A stretch of 26,291 nt of DNA from Nemertoderma westbladi (taxonomy: Eukaryota; Xenacoelomorpha; Nemertodermatida; Nemertodermatidae). Location: positions 1 to 26,291 of the forward strand of contig JAUCBJ010007096.1 in assembly GCA_032718475.1 (NCBI GenBank), given 5' to 3'. A program made the position numbers and the translations under genes. Under the pieces are notes generated by a model that was given only the letters and a program-made list of their open reading frames with translations, did no database searches and was not told the origin of the DNA. The first letter of the stretch is position 1, and the number at the start of each line of letters is the position of its first letter. Shown here piece after piece: positions 8,732-19,800 of this stretch.

Positions 8732-11700
8732 ATGGATAAAATAACAATATGTTGTTCATTCTGTCATATGAATGTAACTAGACATAATTATTTACGCCAC
8801 CTACGGTCACATTTTGAAAGTTATTCTTGTTTAAAGTGTCATGTCGTGACTTCATGCAGCGAAATTTGTAAACGACATGAATCGACTACTGGTTGTAAAG
8901 AAATGGAGTTCCGCACCTATCAATTGACTTGTTCTACCTGTAATAAAGAGTATACATATGACAATTATTTACGACACGATTGTCACTTGAAATGTTACTA
9001 CACAAGAAAGCGTAAATCTCCGCAACATAAAAATATATTATCTAGAAAAAACTTAAGGGTGGCTCTTGGTACAGGCGCAACAATTTTTACGCGGGAACAA
9101 GAAGCTCACGATAATCGTCTTGTAATTTATGTCCACGACCTCCCAACTTCTAGAGATTATCCCGATGTAGAAACAGCAGTAACGCAAATTCGAGGTAATA
9201 TTCTTCAGTTAATATTAGATAGATTGAAAGAAATGAATGTTCTTAGACTGTGGTTAGGTCTAAATGTATTAATGTACAGGTCACATTTTTCAGAAGGTGA
9301 GCAATTGGAAACCTTTTATTTTAATTCTTCCGGTGGTGCTATTAATACTGTAGATTCGCCGCAAAGTTTTGACACATGGTTTGAGTATGTGCTGGGGAAT
9401 ATATTACAAAAAATAGCCATCTTTAACACACGTGGTTCTGGGTGGCGTATTAGATCTTTATTAAGGGTTGAAATTAAATTAGCTGAATCTAAGTGTAGGT
9501 CGTTACTATATAAGGGGCATGGGTATATGGAATTACCTAAAGCTCTATCAGGTAAACAGTGTGTTATAAATGTACAATCGGCTGATAATGACTGTTTTAA
9601 ATGGGCAATTATATCTGCAAAATTTAGTAGCAAAGTGAAAAACAACAAACAGCGTACTTCATCGTACAAAAATTATATGACTCATTTCATTTTTGACAAC
9701 GGGAACAAAGATTATCCAACAGAGTGGCAGTTAGCAATTAAACTTTTTGAAAAACAAAATTCAAAATATATAATTAATTTACTATGTTGGAATAACGACA
9801 ACAAACGCACCCGGTATCTATATTAAGACAACCTCCGTTTAGTAAAATTACACCTGATAAACAGTTATTAAATATATTACTTGTAGTAAAAAATAACAAT
9901 GTACCTAAACTGAATCATTATGTTTGCATAACTAACTTGAATCGATTGCTGAATACGAGAGCACTTCATATCAGGAATAGGAAATATTGCGAAAGGTGTT
10001 TGGCTCATTTTTTTCGAGCGGAAGTTCTTCATCGACACCGTCTCGCCTGCTACCAAGGAAGAAGTCAGCGCGAGAAACTACCTAATAAAAAAAGAACACA
10101 CATTAGTTTTACAAATTTAGATAGAACCTTATCCCCATTGTTTGTCACCTACTTTGATATAGAATGTATCTTACAACCGTCAGTTAATAATCAAATTATA
10201 CAGGAGCATATACCGTGTGCTGTGAGTTATTTAATTGTTCCCAATACTGAATTAATTGATGCTCCAAAATGTCATTTGAAAACATTCGTAAAGTCAAATA
10301 ATAATAATTGTATTCAAGATTTCTTAGATTCATTATATACTGATTTAACTGAATTATGTTGTTGGTCAGAAATATACACACATAAAACTATGTCATTTAC
10401 TAATATTGATTTTGTAAATTTTGAACAAGCAAAATTTTGTTTTTATTGTAATGTTACTTTAAATAATAATGTTGGGAAAAACAGACACCATTCACATATT
10501 ACAGGTAAATATATTGCAGCAGCCTGTAATAGTTGTAACCGAAGTTTATCATTGAAACGATACCTGTATGTACTTTGCGGGCACAATTCCAACAATTACG
10601 ATATACATTGTATATTACAAAGCGGATTTAGAGATAAGAAATACACAGATTGGGATATAAAGGTTATACCGAGAAATACAGAACGATATATTTCACTGAG
10701 TGCCTTTATCCCAATTAAAAACACTTCTAAGAAAATTGAGTTACGTTTCTTAGACACATATCAATTTTTAAGCTTTTCTTTAAGTAATTTAGTTGAGTGT
10801 TCAACAAAGGATGTAGCCAGTCATGATATAAGCTCAATTTTACCTATTACTCTACAAGAAATGAAATATTTTTATCCAAACTTGAATAACTCAACGATTA
10901 AATGGAAAGGAGTATTTCCATACGAGTACTTGACAGATATAAATAAATTTAATGATACTGGTTTGCCGTCTATAAATAATTTTTTTAGTAACTAAAGTCA
11001 AAAAACATGCACAATTGAAGATTATAGGTTTGCGGGAATATCATGGGTAGAATTCGACTGTGTGAATCTCAAAGATTATCTTTTAGCCTATTTAAAACTC
11101 GATGTTTGTTTGCTTGCCGATATATTTGAGAATTTTAGGAATGTTTGTAAACAAAATTACGATTTAGAAGCGGTTTTTTACTGTAGTATCGCGTCATTTA
11201 CCTATGATTGCGCGCTAAAATATAATAAATGTAAAATAGAATTAATAAAGGATTATCAGACATATAGAGATTTTGAAAAATCAATTAGGGGTGGTGTTTC
11301 ATTTTGTCGAAAACATTATATAGAATCAAATATACCAGGTACAAGTACATATGATTCTACTAAGGAAGAATGCCATATTTTTAATATTGATTTCAACTCT
11401 TTATATTCTGGGAATATAAGTAAAAAACTACCCACCTCACAATTCAAAGAAGTAAGTATTAAACATTTAGAGAATGCAATACCAGAAAAACTAATCGAGT
11501 ACTTGGTAGATTTAGACATTGAGGGATCTACTGGATATTTTTTAATATGTGATTTAAATTATCCCAAGGCTATTCACGATCAAACATTACAATTACCGTT
11601 AGCCCCCGAGCATTTAAGTATAAATGAATCAATGCTTTCACCTTATATGCGGGAACAATTTAATAACTTGTCAATACAAAGAGATACCTCCCGTAAATAT

Positions 11701-12789
11701 AGAATGTCTATACCAAAACTCATGCTGACACAATTTGATAAAGAGTTTTATCATTTACATTTGAAACTGTTAAAATTTTATAAAAAACATGGATTAATTG
11801 TTACTAAACTACATAAATTATATTCTTTTCAACAAGAATTTGTATTTAAAAATTACATCGATTTTAATATTAATCAAAGGCGACTGGCAGAAAGTTACAT
11901 TGAAACAGCTGTCGCGAAATTGCTCAATAATTCGCTGTTTGGCAAATCAATAGAAAAGATAAGAGATCGATGTAACTTTCGTATCGCAAATAGCAACGAT
12001 AAATGCGATCAATTGGTAAATCGTATTAATCATGAACAATTTATAATATACAATAATACACTATCGGGACATTTATTAGTGAAAGACTCTGTAACTCTCG
12101 ATAAGCCTATATTTATTGGTAGCACTGTGTTGGACTTGGCTAAATTGGATATGTATGATCTGTATTACAATAAATTGCTACCTATTGAGAAAGAATTAAA
12201 CTGCCGTATTGAAATTGCTGCATCAGACACTGACTCTTTGATAGGTTGTTACTATAATACATCGCAGAATAATTTTTTAAAAGCATTAATTAAAAATAAT
12301 ATTTTAGATACATCCAATTACCCTAAGGATCACCCACTCTACAGCGATAAAAATAAATCCAGACTCTATTACTGTAAAGACGAACTAGCCTCACGTGAAA
12401 TTAAACAAGCAGTATTTTTAAGACCAAAATTATATTCAATTTTGGAATGGAATAATAAAAATATTCGTAGAGCAAAAGGTATTACAAGAGCTGTTGTGGA
12501 AACGAATATTACACATGAAGAATATTTAAAAGCATATAACTCAAATGAAGAAATAAAAAAAAACATACACAGATTTCAATCTAAATTACATCGTATTTAT
12601 ACCTTAAAGCAAAATAAATTTGCACTCAGTAGCTTTGATGATAAACTTTATTGGCTTAATAAAAATCAATCGCTTCCTTGGGGGCACTATAAAACAAACC
12701 TCAAAAAACCTATAAAAATATCAAATATACCAAGTTATGAAGAACCAAAAGACGACGGTGTTGATGATGAATTATCAAATAGTAAATAA
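8732..12789 (+). pseudogene. polB: Protein-primed family B DNA polymerase (PolB) of a virus-like element; one frameshift, one nonsense
   Basis: This polymerase belongs to the Polinton/adintovirus/bidnavirus-related protein-primed class. The total coding length is about 1,350 codons in three pieces. Piece 1 (8732-9826) starts at a good ATG, has several C2H2-like fingers in its first 100 residues, and carries the family motif CFKWAI. Piece 2 (to 10995) has a CxxC..H..C finger, Exo I YFDIEC, an HNH-like insert (HHSHITGKY..CNSCN) and Exo II GHNSNNYD. Piece 3 (to 12789) has Exo III YLKLD, motif A DFNSLY, motif B KLLNNSLFG, motif C SDTDS (about 12223-12237) and KLY in place of KxY. Pieces 1 and 2 are separated by a one-base frameshift near 9812-9815. 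Pieces 2 and 3 share a frame and are split only by TAA at 10993-10995. The apparent starts at 9937 (TTG) and 11062 (GTG) are not real starts. All catalytic motifs remain, so inactivation looks recent, or one lesion could be a sequencing error. Confidence 0.92.
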
Positions 12790-13318
12790 AAATATATGTT
12801 GTAAGCAGATTATTTATGGACTTAATTTGAAAGAATTAAAAAAGCAATTGAATGGTAAAATTGTACTCAAACCTAATCAGTTTATATATAAGGTATTTGG
12901 TGCAACCATATTAATGTTTACAAATGGACGAATAACAATTCTCGGTAGAAAATATAATTTTAATAAAGTGAAAAAACATATATTAGAAAAAACAAACATT
13001 AATTTGATTTTTAAATCAATCAATTTGTGTACTTATATTTTTAGTATCGATACTGTAATTTATAGGTTACTTATAAATAATATCGGGTTTTATGTTATAT
13101 TTGATAATGTTAAACTAGAAATTTCATACGACCCTGAAATATTCAATAACTGTAAAGTCAGAATAAATAATATTGTTGTTGTTTGCTGTTTCTACACTGG
13201 TAAATGTACATTAATGTGTTCCCCGTTTAAATTTCATATATATTATTCTATTTTCAACAAGCTGGTTAATAATTTATTATTGTTTGGTATGGGGGTTTTT
13301 GATGTAAAATATAATTAG
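12737..13318 (+). CDS. TATA-binding-protein-like protein (two TBP repeats) in a virus-like element
   Basis: This 193-aa protein would bind and bend TATA-type promoter DNA in the nucleus. Two diverged TBP-type repeats are visible. Repeat 1 (about residues 14-85) opens with YQIVN, then LNLKELKKQL, KPNQF, and ATILMFTNGRITILGRK, matching TBP's LDLK..NPKRF..TALIFSSGK.V.TGAK. Repeat 2 (about 90-182) has SYDPEIF and VVVCCFYTGKCTL, matching TBP's SYEPELF and VLLIFVSGKVVLTG. The four phenylalanines that TBP wedges into DNA have counterparts at F49, F61, F136 and F152. The loop between the first pair is about five residues shorter than in cellular TBP. The ATG at 12737 overlaps the PolB end by 53 bp in another frame; an ATG at 12764 would reduce this and still keep repeat 1. 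The frame is intact although PolB upstream is broken. The fold call is mine by eye and needs a profile search. Confidence 0.7.
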   Translation: MKNQKTTVLMMNYQIVNKNICCKQIIYGLNLKELKKQLNGKIVLKPNQFIYKVFGATILMFTNGRITILGRKYNFNKVKKHILEKTNINLIFKSINLCTYIFSIDTVIYRLLINNIGFYVIFDNVKLEISYDPEIFNNCKVRINNIVVVCCFYTGKCTLMCSPFKFHIYYSIFNKLVNNLLLFGMGVFDVKYN

Positions 13319-13985
13319 TACGAATGAAATTTATTGTTGTTGCTGTTTGGTGGTGGTGGAGATTTTTACTGTAAAATATATATATTAAATTGAAGGGAGA
13401 AGAAATTTATGAATATTTTTTTAAAATCAACAACTAGTTTGAGGGGAAATTAACTTCAGTAGAGTGATTGTTTCTTGTAACACTCAAGTAGGCATAGTAT
13501 ACTCAGCAGCCGCGGCTAGCTAGCTAGCTAGCTTGGCATTGTTGCTCACGAGTGAGCCACAATAGCGCATCTGTTACTTATGAGAGTGAGTGTGTGTGGT
13601 GGGCATCGCTAAGCTCGGTGAGAAAAGTTTAGGGCTATGTGCTGGTATTCATAGTCAAAGACGATGCCATCCTATCTGTTAATAGTCTGTATACCGGTAC
13701 ATATCATTAAAACATCCGCTATGCATCTCCCTACATTCAGAATAGAACAATGAATAGAGCATATATCGCTAATCCGCATGGGAAAGGTTTATGCTGTGCA
13801 TTTTGTTAACTATGTGAATTTTGTAATGTACACATCTGCGACCCTCTACAAAAATATATATAAACTCAATTTTTCTAACAGTGAACTATAATTTTGTTAA
13901 CCAAAATAAAAAAAAAAACAAATACCGGTATACTCTAGCTTAAACTATACTACTGTACTATATATAACCAACCTGTAACAGTAAA
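13319..13985 (+). other. Spacer between TBP-like and small acidic ORF
   Basis: No gene is seen here. The first 70 bp loosely repeat the end of the TBP-like ORF (TTTATT..GTTTGGT..GTAAAATATA). The stretch also contains a GCTA run, a short hairpin at 13538-13563, and a TATATATAA at 13959-13967 just before the next ATG, which may be a promoter element. Confidence 0.5.
13538..13563. repeat. Short hairpin-forming inverted repeat
   Basis: ATTGTTGCTCAC and GTGAGCCACAAT form a 12-bp stem with one mismatch around a two-base centre. It directly follows the 19-bp GCTA run at 13515-13533. It could be a cruciform or a regulatory dyad; no factor is recognised. Confidence 0.65.
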
Positions 13986-14375
13986 ATGACAGCAAGTGTG
14001 ACAAGTTGTTCTATGAAATTCGATCTTGAAGCTGGTGATGTATACCTTCAAGCGGCAAATATAGTCGACATTAATATGAAACTTGAAGATGGTAAATTCC
14101 ATATGGAAATTAAAAATAACAGACTAGGAAACGAAATAACAGATTTTAAAACAATGAAAAATTTCACATTAAATGTGAGAATTCAACCCAGCGATAGCGA
14201 AATTCATACAGGCGGTATAATTTCTCAAGAAAATTGGGAGGATGGTATAACAAATCCAATGTTACCCCCAAACAACCCATGGAGCGATGATGATAATGAT
14301 GTTGTTGTGACACATTCACAACCGCAACCGGAACCGGAACCGCAGCAACAGCAACTAATTTATAAATGGTACTAG
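13986..14375 (+). CDS. Small acidic-tailed protein of the virus-like element (129 aa), unrecognised
   Basis: I do not recognise this protein. It starts at an ATG with A at -3, about 20 bp after a TATA-like stretch. Residues 1-80 look strand-rich, with FDLEAGDVYLQ. From about residue 88 it becomes a tail with NPWSDDDND and then a run of Pro-Glu and Gln repeats ending KWY. The GDVYLQ segment recalls ISINPTSGDVYVQ in the first gene of this element, and both proteins carry an N-x-PW-x-D motif near the C-terminus. This hints at, but does not establish, a relationship. Acidic tails of this sort occur in single-stranded-DNA-binding proteins. It lies on the same strand as PolB and the TBP-like gene, 667 bp downstream, so it probably has its own promoter. 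Confidence 0.5.
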   Translation: MTASVTSCSMKFDLEAGDVYLQAANIVDINMKLEDGKFHMEIKNNRLGNEITDFKTMKNFTLNVRIQPSDSEIHTGGIISQENWEDGITNPMLPPNNPWSDDDNDVVVTHSQPQPEPEPQQQQLIYKWY

Positions 14376-14630
14376 TAATGAGAAGAGATTTATCGATACT
14401 GACTAACTGAACTGACTGACTGACCTATTAAATGTTAGTTACTGTCTTAATTAGCCCCTACCGGTACCTACTAAATTTGTCAAATTGTGACCAGTGTTCC
14501 TGTCTGATTGTAACAGTTGGAGAGAACTTCAAATTTCAACTCATTAAATGTTATCAGTCTATTTTATATCTAATTTAAAAAAAAAAGCGAATACATAAAT
14601 AAACTAACTATGTTTTATATAGGCCCCCGT

Positions 14631-14720
14631 CAACATAGAGTGAATGTTAGTAACAGAGAATGTGGTGGATTTTATATAGGCTTAGTTAGGTATACTGCGG
14701 GCCACACCTATTGTATCCGC
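14631..14720 (+). repeat. Diverged direct repeat, copy 1
   Basis: It shares GTGAATGTT, AGTAACAGAGA, GGATTTTATA and ACACCTATTGT, in that order, with 14785-14882. Confidence 0.65.
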
Positions 14721-14784
14721 GTGGAGCCATTATATGACTGGTTGAATGATGGGGTTCCTGACTAAAAGTTAACGGTATAGCATA

Positions 14785-14882
14785 CAACATAAAGTGAATG
14801 TTGAAAGTTAGTAACAGAGAGTGCGAGGGGATTTTATAGGTCCAATAGCGCTACCGGTACCTAACTACACCTATTGTGTCTG
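14785..14882 (+). repeat. Diverged direct repeat, copy 2
   Basis: This is the partner of 14631-14720 at a period of about 154 bp, with small insertions. Confidence 0.65.
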
Positions 14883-15559
14883 TGAGGTAGTCAGCTTTCA
14901 GTTGAGGAGTAGTCATTAGGCCTATATGCCTAACCAAATGAAGGTGTACCTTACCTATCCGTAAACCATATTGGGTCAACATGCGAAAAAGGGCCCCGCA
15001 TAAAGTTAACTATAGCTGTATAGGCTTACCTATGCAACAGTAGCACGCAGTAATGTAGATTAGACCAATTAAAGTTGTAAACAGAAAATTGGAAGCATTC
15101 AAGTGTAATAGCCTAATCCTTAAATGAAAGAAACCAGCATGCTCTTGCGCTATCCAAGTATACAGGTACAAGAGTGCTACGGTGCCGGTACCAGTAGGCC
15201 TATTGTTAGGTGAGCCTCCTCTAATGCTGCATTCACGAACCCCCATGTCGACTTAATTTAATTTTATTATTAGTAAGTACGGTACCGGTAACGCTAAAGC
15301 TCTGTGGTTGCTGTCGGGGCCATTCTGCCGTTCTACAGTTTAGCGTTGTTGGTATATGTAGTAAAATCAGCTAGCTACTAGTAGTTAAACTCTGATACAA
15401 CAGCCGGCTACCGGTAGGTACGGTGTGTTTGTGAGTGTAAACTTAAGCCCTACACCTTTAGTCAAACTGAGATATAAAAAATAGATTTTAATGTTTTTTT
15501 ATTTTTATTGACATTAAAACAATTATATTATCCCATCACATTACATGCTTAGAGTAAAC

Positions 15560-15619
15560 CTACAGTACATCTTCCACCGCAGTTATTTCTTTCTGTTTAT
15601 CATCATCATCAGTCGCAGT
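15560..15619 (-). pseudogene. 3' terminal fragment of the minus-strand virus-like gene cut off by the gypsy insertion
   Basis: Reading leftward from the insertion point, this short open stretch encodes an acidic and lysine-rich tail (TDDDDKQKE) and stops at TAG 15560-15562. Before the gypsy element arrived it was continuous with 21298 onward, and the phase across the single TSD copy is open. The join to the main 21371-21850 frame also needs a one-base shift near 21371, so membership of the same gene is a reasonable inference and not certain. Confidence 0.45.
15615..15619. repeat. Target-site duplication GCAGT, left
   Basis: This 5-bp repeat is identical to 21293-21297 and flanks the gypsy-type element. 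Five bases is usual for Ty3/gypsy integrases. Confidence 0.92.
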
Positions 15620-15761
15620 TGAACAAGTGTTATTTCTAATTATAGTTTATTAATTCAGAAATGATACATATCTATATATTAATTTAGTATACCGGTATTT
15701 TAGTACAGCAGTATATATGTGATGACTTAGGCCTAAGGCCTACCTAGTACAGTATGTAATA
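15620..15761 (-). repeat. 3' LTR of the gypsy-type element (142 bp)
   Basis: It is identical to 21151-21292 over 142 bases. In element orientation it starts TATTACATAC and ends CTTGTTCA, so the 5' end is TA and not the usual TG. The TSD on each side fixes these limits. Confidence 0.95.
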
Positions 15762-15768
15762 TCCCCCC
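15762..15768 (-). other. Polypurine tract of the gypsy-type element
   Basis: On the minus strand GGGGGGA lies directly against the 3' LTR. This is the expected place for the primer of plus-strand DNA synthesis, and it supports the LTR limit. Confidence 0.85.
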
Positions 15769-16034
15769 ATGACAACGATATTGCTGTTTCACGAAATGGG
15801 ACAGCTGTTGAGATGTCAGAATTGTTTTATCCTGAGATCATAGGAGAGTCTGTAAAATATCGATTATAAATTTGATCCTAAATGTAAATTATGTCATGGT
15901 GGGATCCATTAACAAAATGAACTATCTACTAAACTTTGGAATTTCACCCATCACCAAACTCTCTAAAATACATAGGCAAGGTACTAAGTATTGTATATGA
16001 TTATATCGCAGTTAGCAATAAACATGATTTAAAG

Positions 16035-16841
16035 TTATATATTTATAAACTTCCTAAAGTTTGAATTAGTGAAGATTCTGCTCTTCTGAGTAGATTTGAG
16101 AAGCTCAGCAGAAGATATTGTGTTGCTGCTGTTGATCCAAGCTTCATTCCCATGCAGCCTTTCAGGTGGAATCCCTGCATTTGATCTGGTAGATCTTCTC
16201 AGCCCGGGTTCATTCATTGTATTTTTGGTTAGTGGTTGAGGCCTTGCCTGGGGAGGCTTGGCCTGTTTATCCTTGATAGGAGTAGGAGGTGTTTGTAATC
16301 CCGTGTTTGATGGTGATGTCAGTTTCGCCGGTGTTGATGGTTGATGTGATATGGTTACTGCACTGGGACTAGCTTCCCTAGCACTTTTCAAAGGTGACTG
16401 TAACTGATCACAGACTATTTTCGCCCGATTCACATCAGAGGGCATGACATGGGTAGGGCTATCCTCTTCCCTATCTTTAGGCATTGAATTGGCTGTAGGA
16501 GTGGCCTGCTGTTGATATTTGCTGTCATATGCGGTTTGAGGTAGTTGAGGTGGATCTTGGCATGCCTGATGATGTTTTGAGTCTATAGTGGCTGGGGTGT
16601 TAGCGGGTGTTCCCCAGTTAGGTACGACCATCCTTGTAGTTGGGTGTCCATAGTTAAAAGGATCTATTTTTCGCAGAAATCTTCTGTTCCGGAGGGTTAA
16701 TCTACGCGAACCCTCCAAACATACAACATATTGATCATTATCCCTAGTCTCCATGATTCGACCAGTGCGGTCCCACCTGGTGGGATTGTTTCCTGACTGA
16801 TTCTGGACCCGAACAATGTCACCCACCAGGAGGACAGGTAA
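16035..16841 (-). pseudogene. C-terminal part of gypsy-type Pol beyond an in-frame stop
   Basis: It is in the same frame as pol and is separated only by TAA at 16842-16844. The first 55 residues (GDIVRVQNQSGNNPTRWDRTG..TLRNRRFLRKI) form the integrase C-terminal DNA-binding domain typical of this gypsy group. The remainder is a proline-, serine- and lysine-rich tail ending at 16035. The open frame begins with GTG, so it is unlikely to be a separate gene. It is either lost in this copy or reached by readthrough. Confidence 0.8.
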
Positions 16842-19800
16842 TTACTTGGATTTTGCATCTAGTTTTTCCCATTGTTTAGCAAGTCTGGTGCGGAGGGCAA
16901 TCTCCTTCTCATTCCAAGTGTCCTTCCATGTCTGATGCACCTGACTCTGTGGCCCAAATACCTGTTCATTTGGAGGTAGAGGGAGAGTATCCCTCAGGGT
17001 TTTGCCTAAGAGGACTTGAGCTGGCGACATGCCACTATCTTGCTCAGGTGTGTTTCTAAACTGCAACACACCACGTAGGAACTCATCTGTGTTCAGGTCA
17101 CTTGAGTCGCTGGTGTTGTCCCTAAGAAGCCTCTTCATAGACTTAACTGCCACCTCAGCCCTACCATTTGACTGTGCAAAGTATGCTGATGATTGCCTGT
17201 GTGCTACACCCCATCTCTTAAGAAAATCTGTAAATTCCTTAGCTGCGAACTCAGGGCCCCCATCACTCGAAATTTCTATTGGAACTCCATATGCTCCAAA
17301 AAGTAGTCGTAATGCCTGTGTGAGACCTTGGGATCCACAATTCTCATTCTTTCTTGTGATATGGAATATACTCGGCCAATTTGTGAATCTGTCAACAGTG
17401 ACCAAGTAGTAATTACCTTTGAGGTGGAAGTAGTCAGCGGCAATGGATTCAAATGGCATGGAAGGGGTTGTAGGCTCAGCAGGAGGCAAGCTTGACTGGC
17501 TGGGAGCAATAGAATCACATGTGGTGCATTTTGACCGGATAGTCTGTATATCTGAAGTAATCCCTGGCCAGAACACTGATGCCATAGCTCTACCTGTCAT
17601 TTGAGTTGTCCCCTGGTGTGCTCCATGAAGGTGTTCGCAGACCTCATCATGGAGGCTCGGTGGAATAACCACACGGTCTTTATACATTACAACACCGTCT
17701 GTGACAGATAAATCATCCCGGTATTTCCAGTACTGGATCAGCTGTGGGGACAGATTGCTTGCCCTCTCAGGGAAACCATTTTCTGCCATATCTATAAGCT
17801 GAAGAAGATGAATGTCTTTGTTTGTCTCATCTCTGACCCTTTCCCAAGTTACTGCCTTAAGCTTGTCTAAACCAGAACTGGCAGCGGCAATAATGGCATC
17901 CTCAATGTCATCTATTTCACGAATAACTCTGATGGTTGCTAGGCAATCATCTTCAATGCCTATGAGAGTTTCGTCAGCCTCTAAGTTGCTAGGGTTTCTC
18001 GATGTTGCATCAGGGGCAGGGATATTTTTCCCAGGTACATGGAAGATTCTGAATCTCCATGACATTGTTTTCTCCTTCAAGCTAAGAATTCTTCTGTTTG
18101 TTATCTCATCCAGTAACCTGTCACCAAGTATTTTGATAAGTGGTTTGTGGTCAGTCTGGATAATAAGATCTGCGCATCCCCATGTAAAGAACTTAGTATC
18201 CTCTAGTGACCATGCAACAGCGAGACATTCACCCTCTATAGGCCAGTAGTTTTCCTCAGCCTTCTTGAGGAACCGTGAACCTGCTAGTGTTATCCTCCAG
18301 CCACTTGGACAACATGTAGTAATGTCAGAATTACATTCACAGTATTTCTGGTAAAGGAAGTAACCAATCCCCTTCTTGCACCAGTCTGGGCTAAGGCAGG
18401 TCTTCCTCGATGGGTCAAATATTTCTACACCCTCTATGATAGCCTGGCTTATCTCCAACTTAGACTGAATAAAAGAAGCCTCCAGGTCATCATTCCAGTG
18501 GAATCTTGTCTTTGGACTGAGGAGAGGCTTGAATGGGGACATAAGGCCTGTGAGACGACCATAGTGTGAGACCTGGTTGACCAGGCCAAACCATGCACGA
18601 ACATCAGTTATGTTGGTAGGTCGTGGGAAATTCTTGATTGAGTCAATGTACTTGGGGAGTGGCTTGACATTGTTATTGGTAAGAAGGAATCCTGCAAACT
18701 CCACAGACTTTTGGCAGAATTGGAATTTCTTGGGATTTAGGATTATCCCATGTTTCCCCACGAGGTCCAGGTAGTCCATAATCCTTCTCCAATGTGTCTC
18801 CAAGTCATTGTCCCATAAAATTGTGTCATCGACACATTTTGACTTTCTTTCTACATCAGCTATGAGCTTATCATATCGCATGTTGTACCCATCACCTCTG
18901 GAAAGGTACCCCTGGGGGGCAACATTGTAATGGTATCGACCATTCTCTGTGATAAAGGTTGTGAGGTGTCGGTCCTCTTCCTTTAATGGGACAGAGTGAT
19001 ATCCATTCCAGGCATCAGTTACTGTTCTGTATGTATTGCTGGGTACAATCCGTGCCTGTTTGAATGGTGGAATCAAGTGGTATGATTCTCTGATGCAAAC
19101 TTTGTTAAGTGGTCTGAGGTCAATGGTCCTTCGAGGTGAACCATCCGGCTTCGGCACAACATGCATTCTGTGACACCAGGTGGTAGGTGTCCCTGGCTTT
19201 ACTTTAGACAAAACTCCTAGAGCCTCATCCTGATCAAGCAGAGCCTGGACCTCCTCTCTCCAATGGATTGGCACAGTTGCAGCAGTGTGCACTGCATGTG
19301 GAGTGGCCTCTGGGTCAATATGTATTGAAATAGGTGGGCCAGACATCATGGGCAGACGTTGGTGCGGACACCTATTGAATGTGGATGCAGAATAGTGTTC
19401 CAATAGCCATTGACGCATCTTAGTGATATTTTCCTCCCTGGCAGGGAAGGGAAATTCCTTTGGTTGGGGTGGTGGCTGTTGGTGATAAGGGCATCCACAT
19501 GGAGCTGTTCCATTCAAACCAATACTACCTTTGGCATTGTCACTGACTCCACATACTGATGCAGACCCAACCTTAGGAAAATCATTTCCAATTATCTGGA
19601 GTTGTTGCATAGCCTGTTTACTCAGGTAGAACAGAGATGTTGAGTCAGTTACATATGCCATTATTGCTGTTTGGAGTTTTTTACCACTATCAGGGTTGAC
19701 TCCGGATATGCGTAGGAAGATGGCTCCTAGTATATGGATCTCCTCATGGTTGATAGCCCGTAGCCTATTCTTTACATGTGCTAAGTCTTTCTTCTTGAGT

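Larger units (their letters stand above)
14376..15559. other. Non-coding region with repeated blocks
   Basis: No convincing gene is present. The stretch is rich in TACCGGTA and TAGGCCTA words and has two diverged copies of a 90-100-bp block (14631-14720 and 14785-14882). A T-rich/AATAAA-like section at 15475-15530, read on the minus strand, would suit the 3' end of the convergent gene that ends at 15560. Confidence 0.5.

Noticed and set aside
9937-9939. Possible separate genes starting at 9937 and 11062.
   Set aside because: These starts are TTG and GTG inside one PolB reading path broken by a frameshift and a stop. The motifs form a single polymerase.
15010-15246. 78-aa minus-strand ORF with hydrophobic C-terminal half.
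   Set aside because: It is isolated in repeat-rich non-coding sequence, with low-complexity composition and no motif or context support.
16824-16826. A separate small gene at 16035-16826.
   Set aside because: It starts with GTG, is in phase with pol after one stop, and its first 55 residues are an integrase C-terminal domain.
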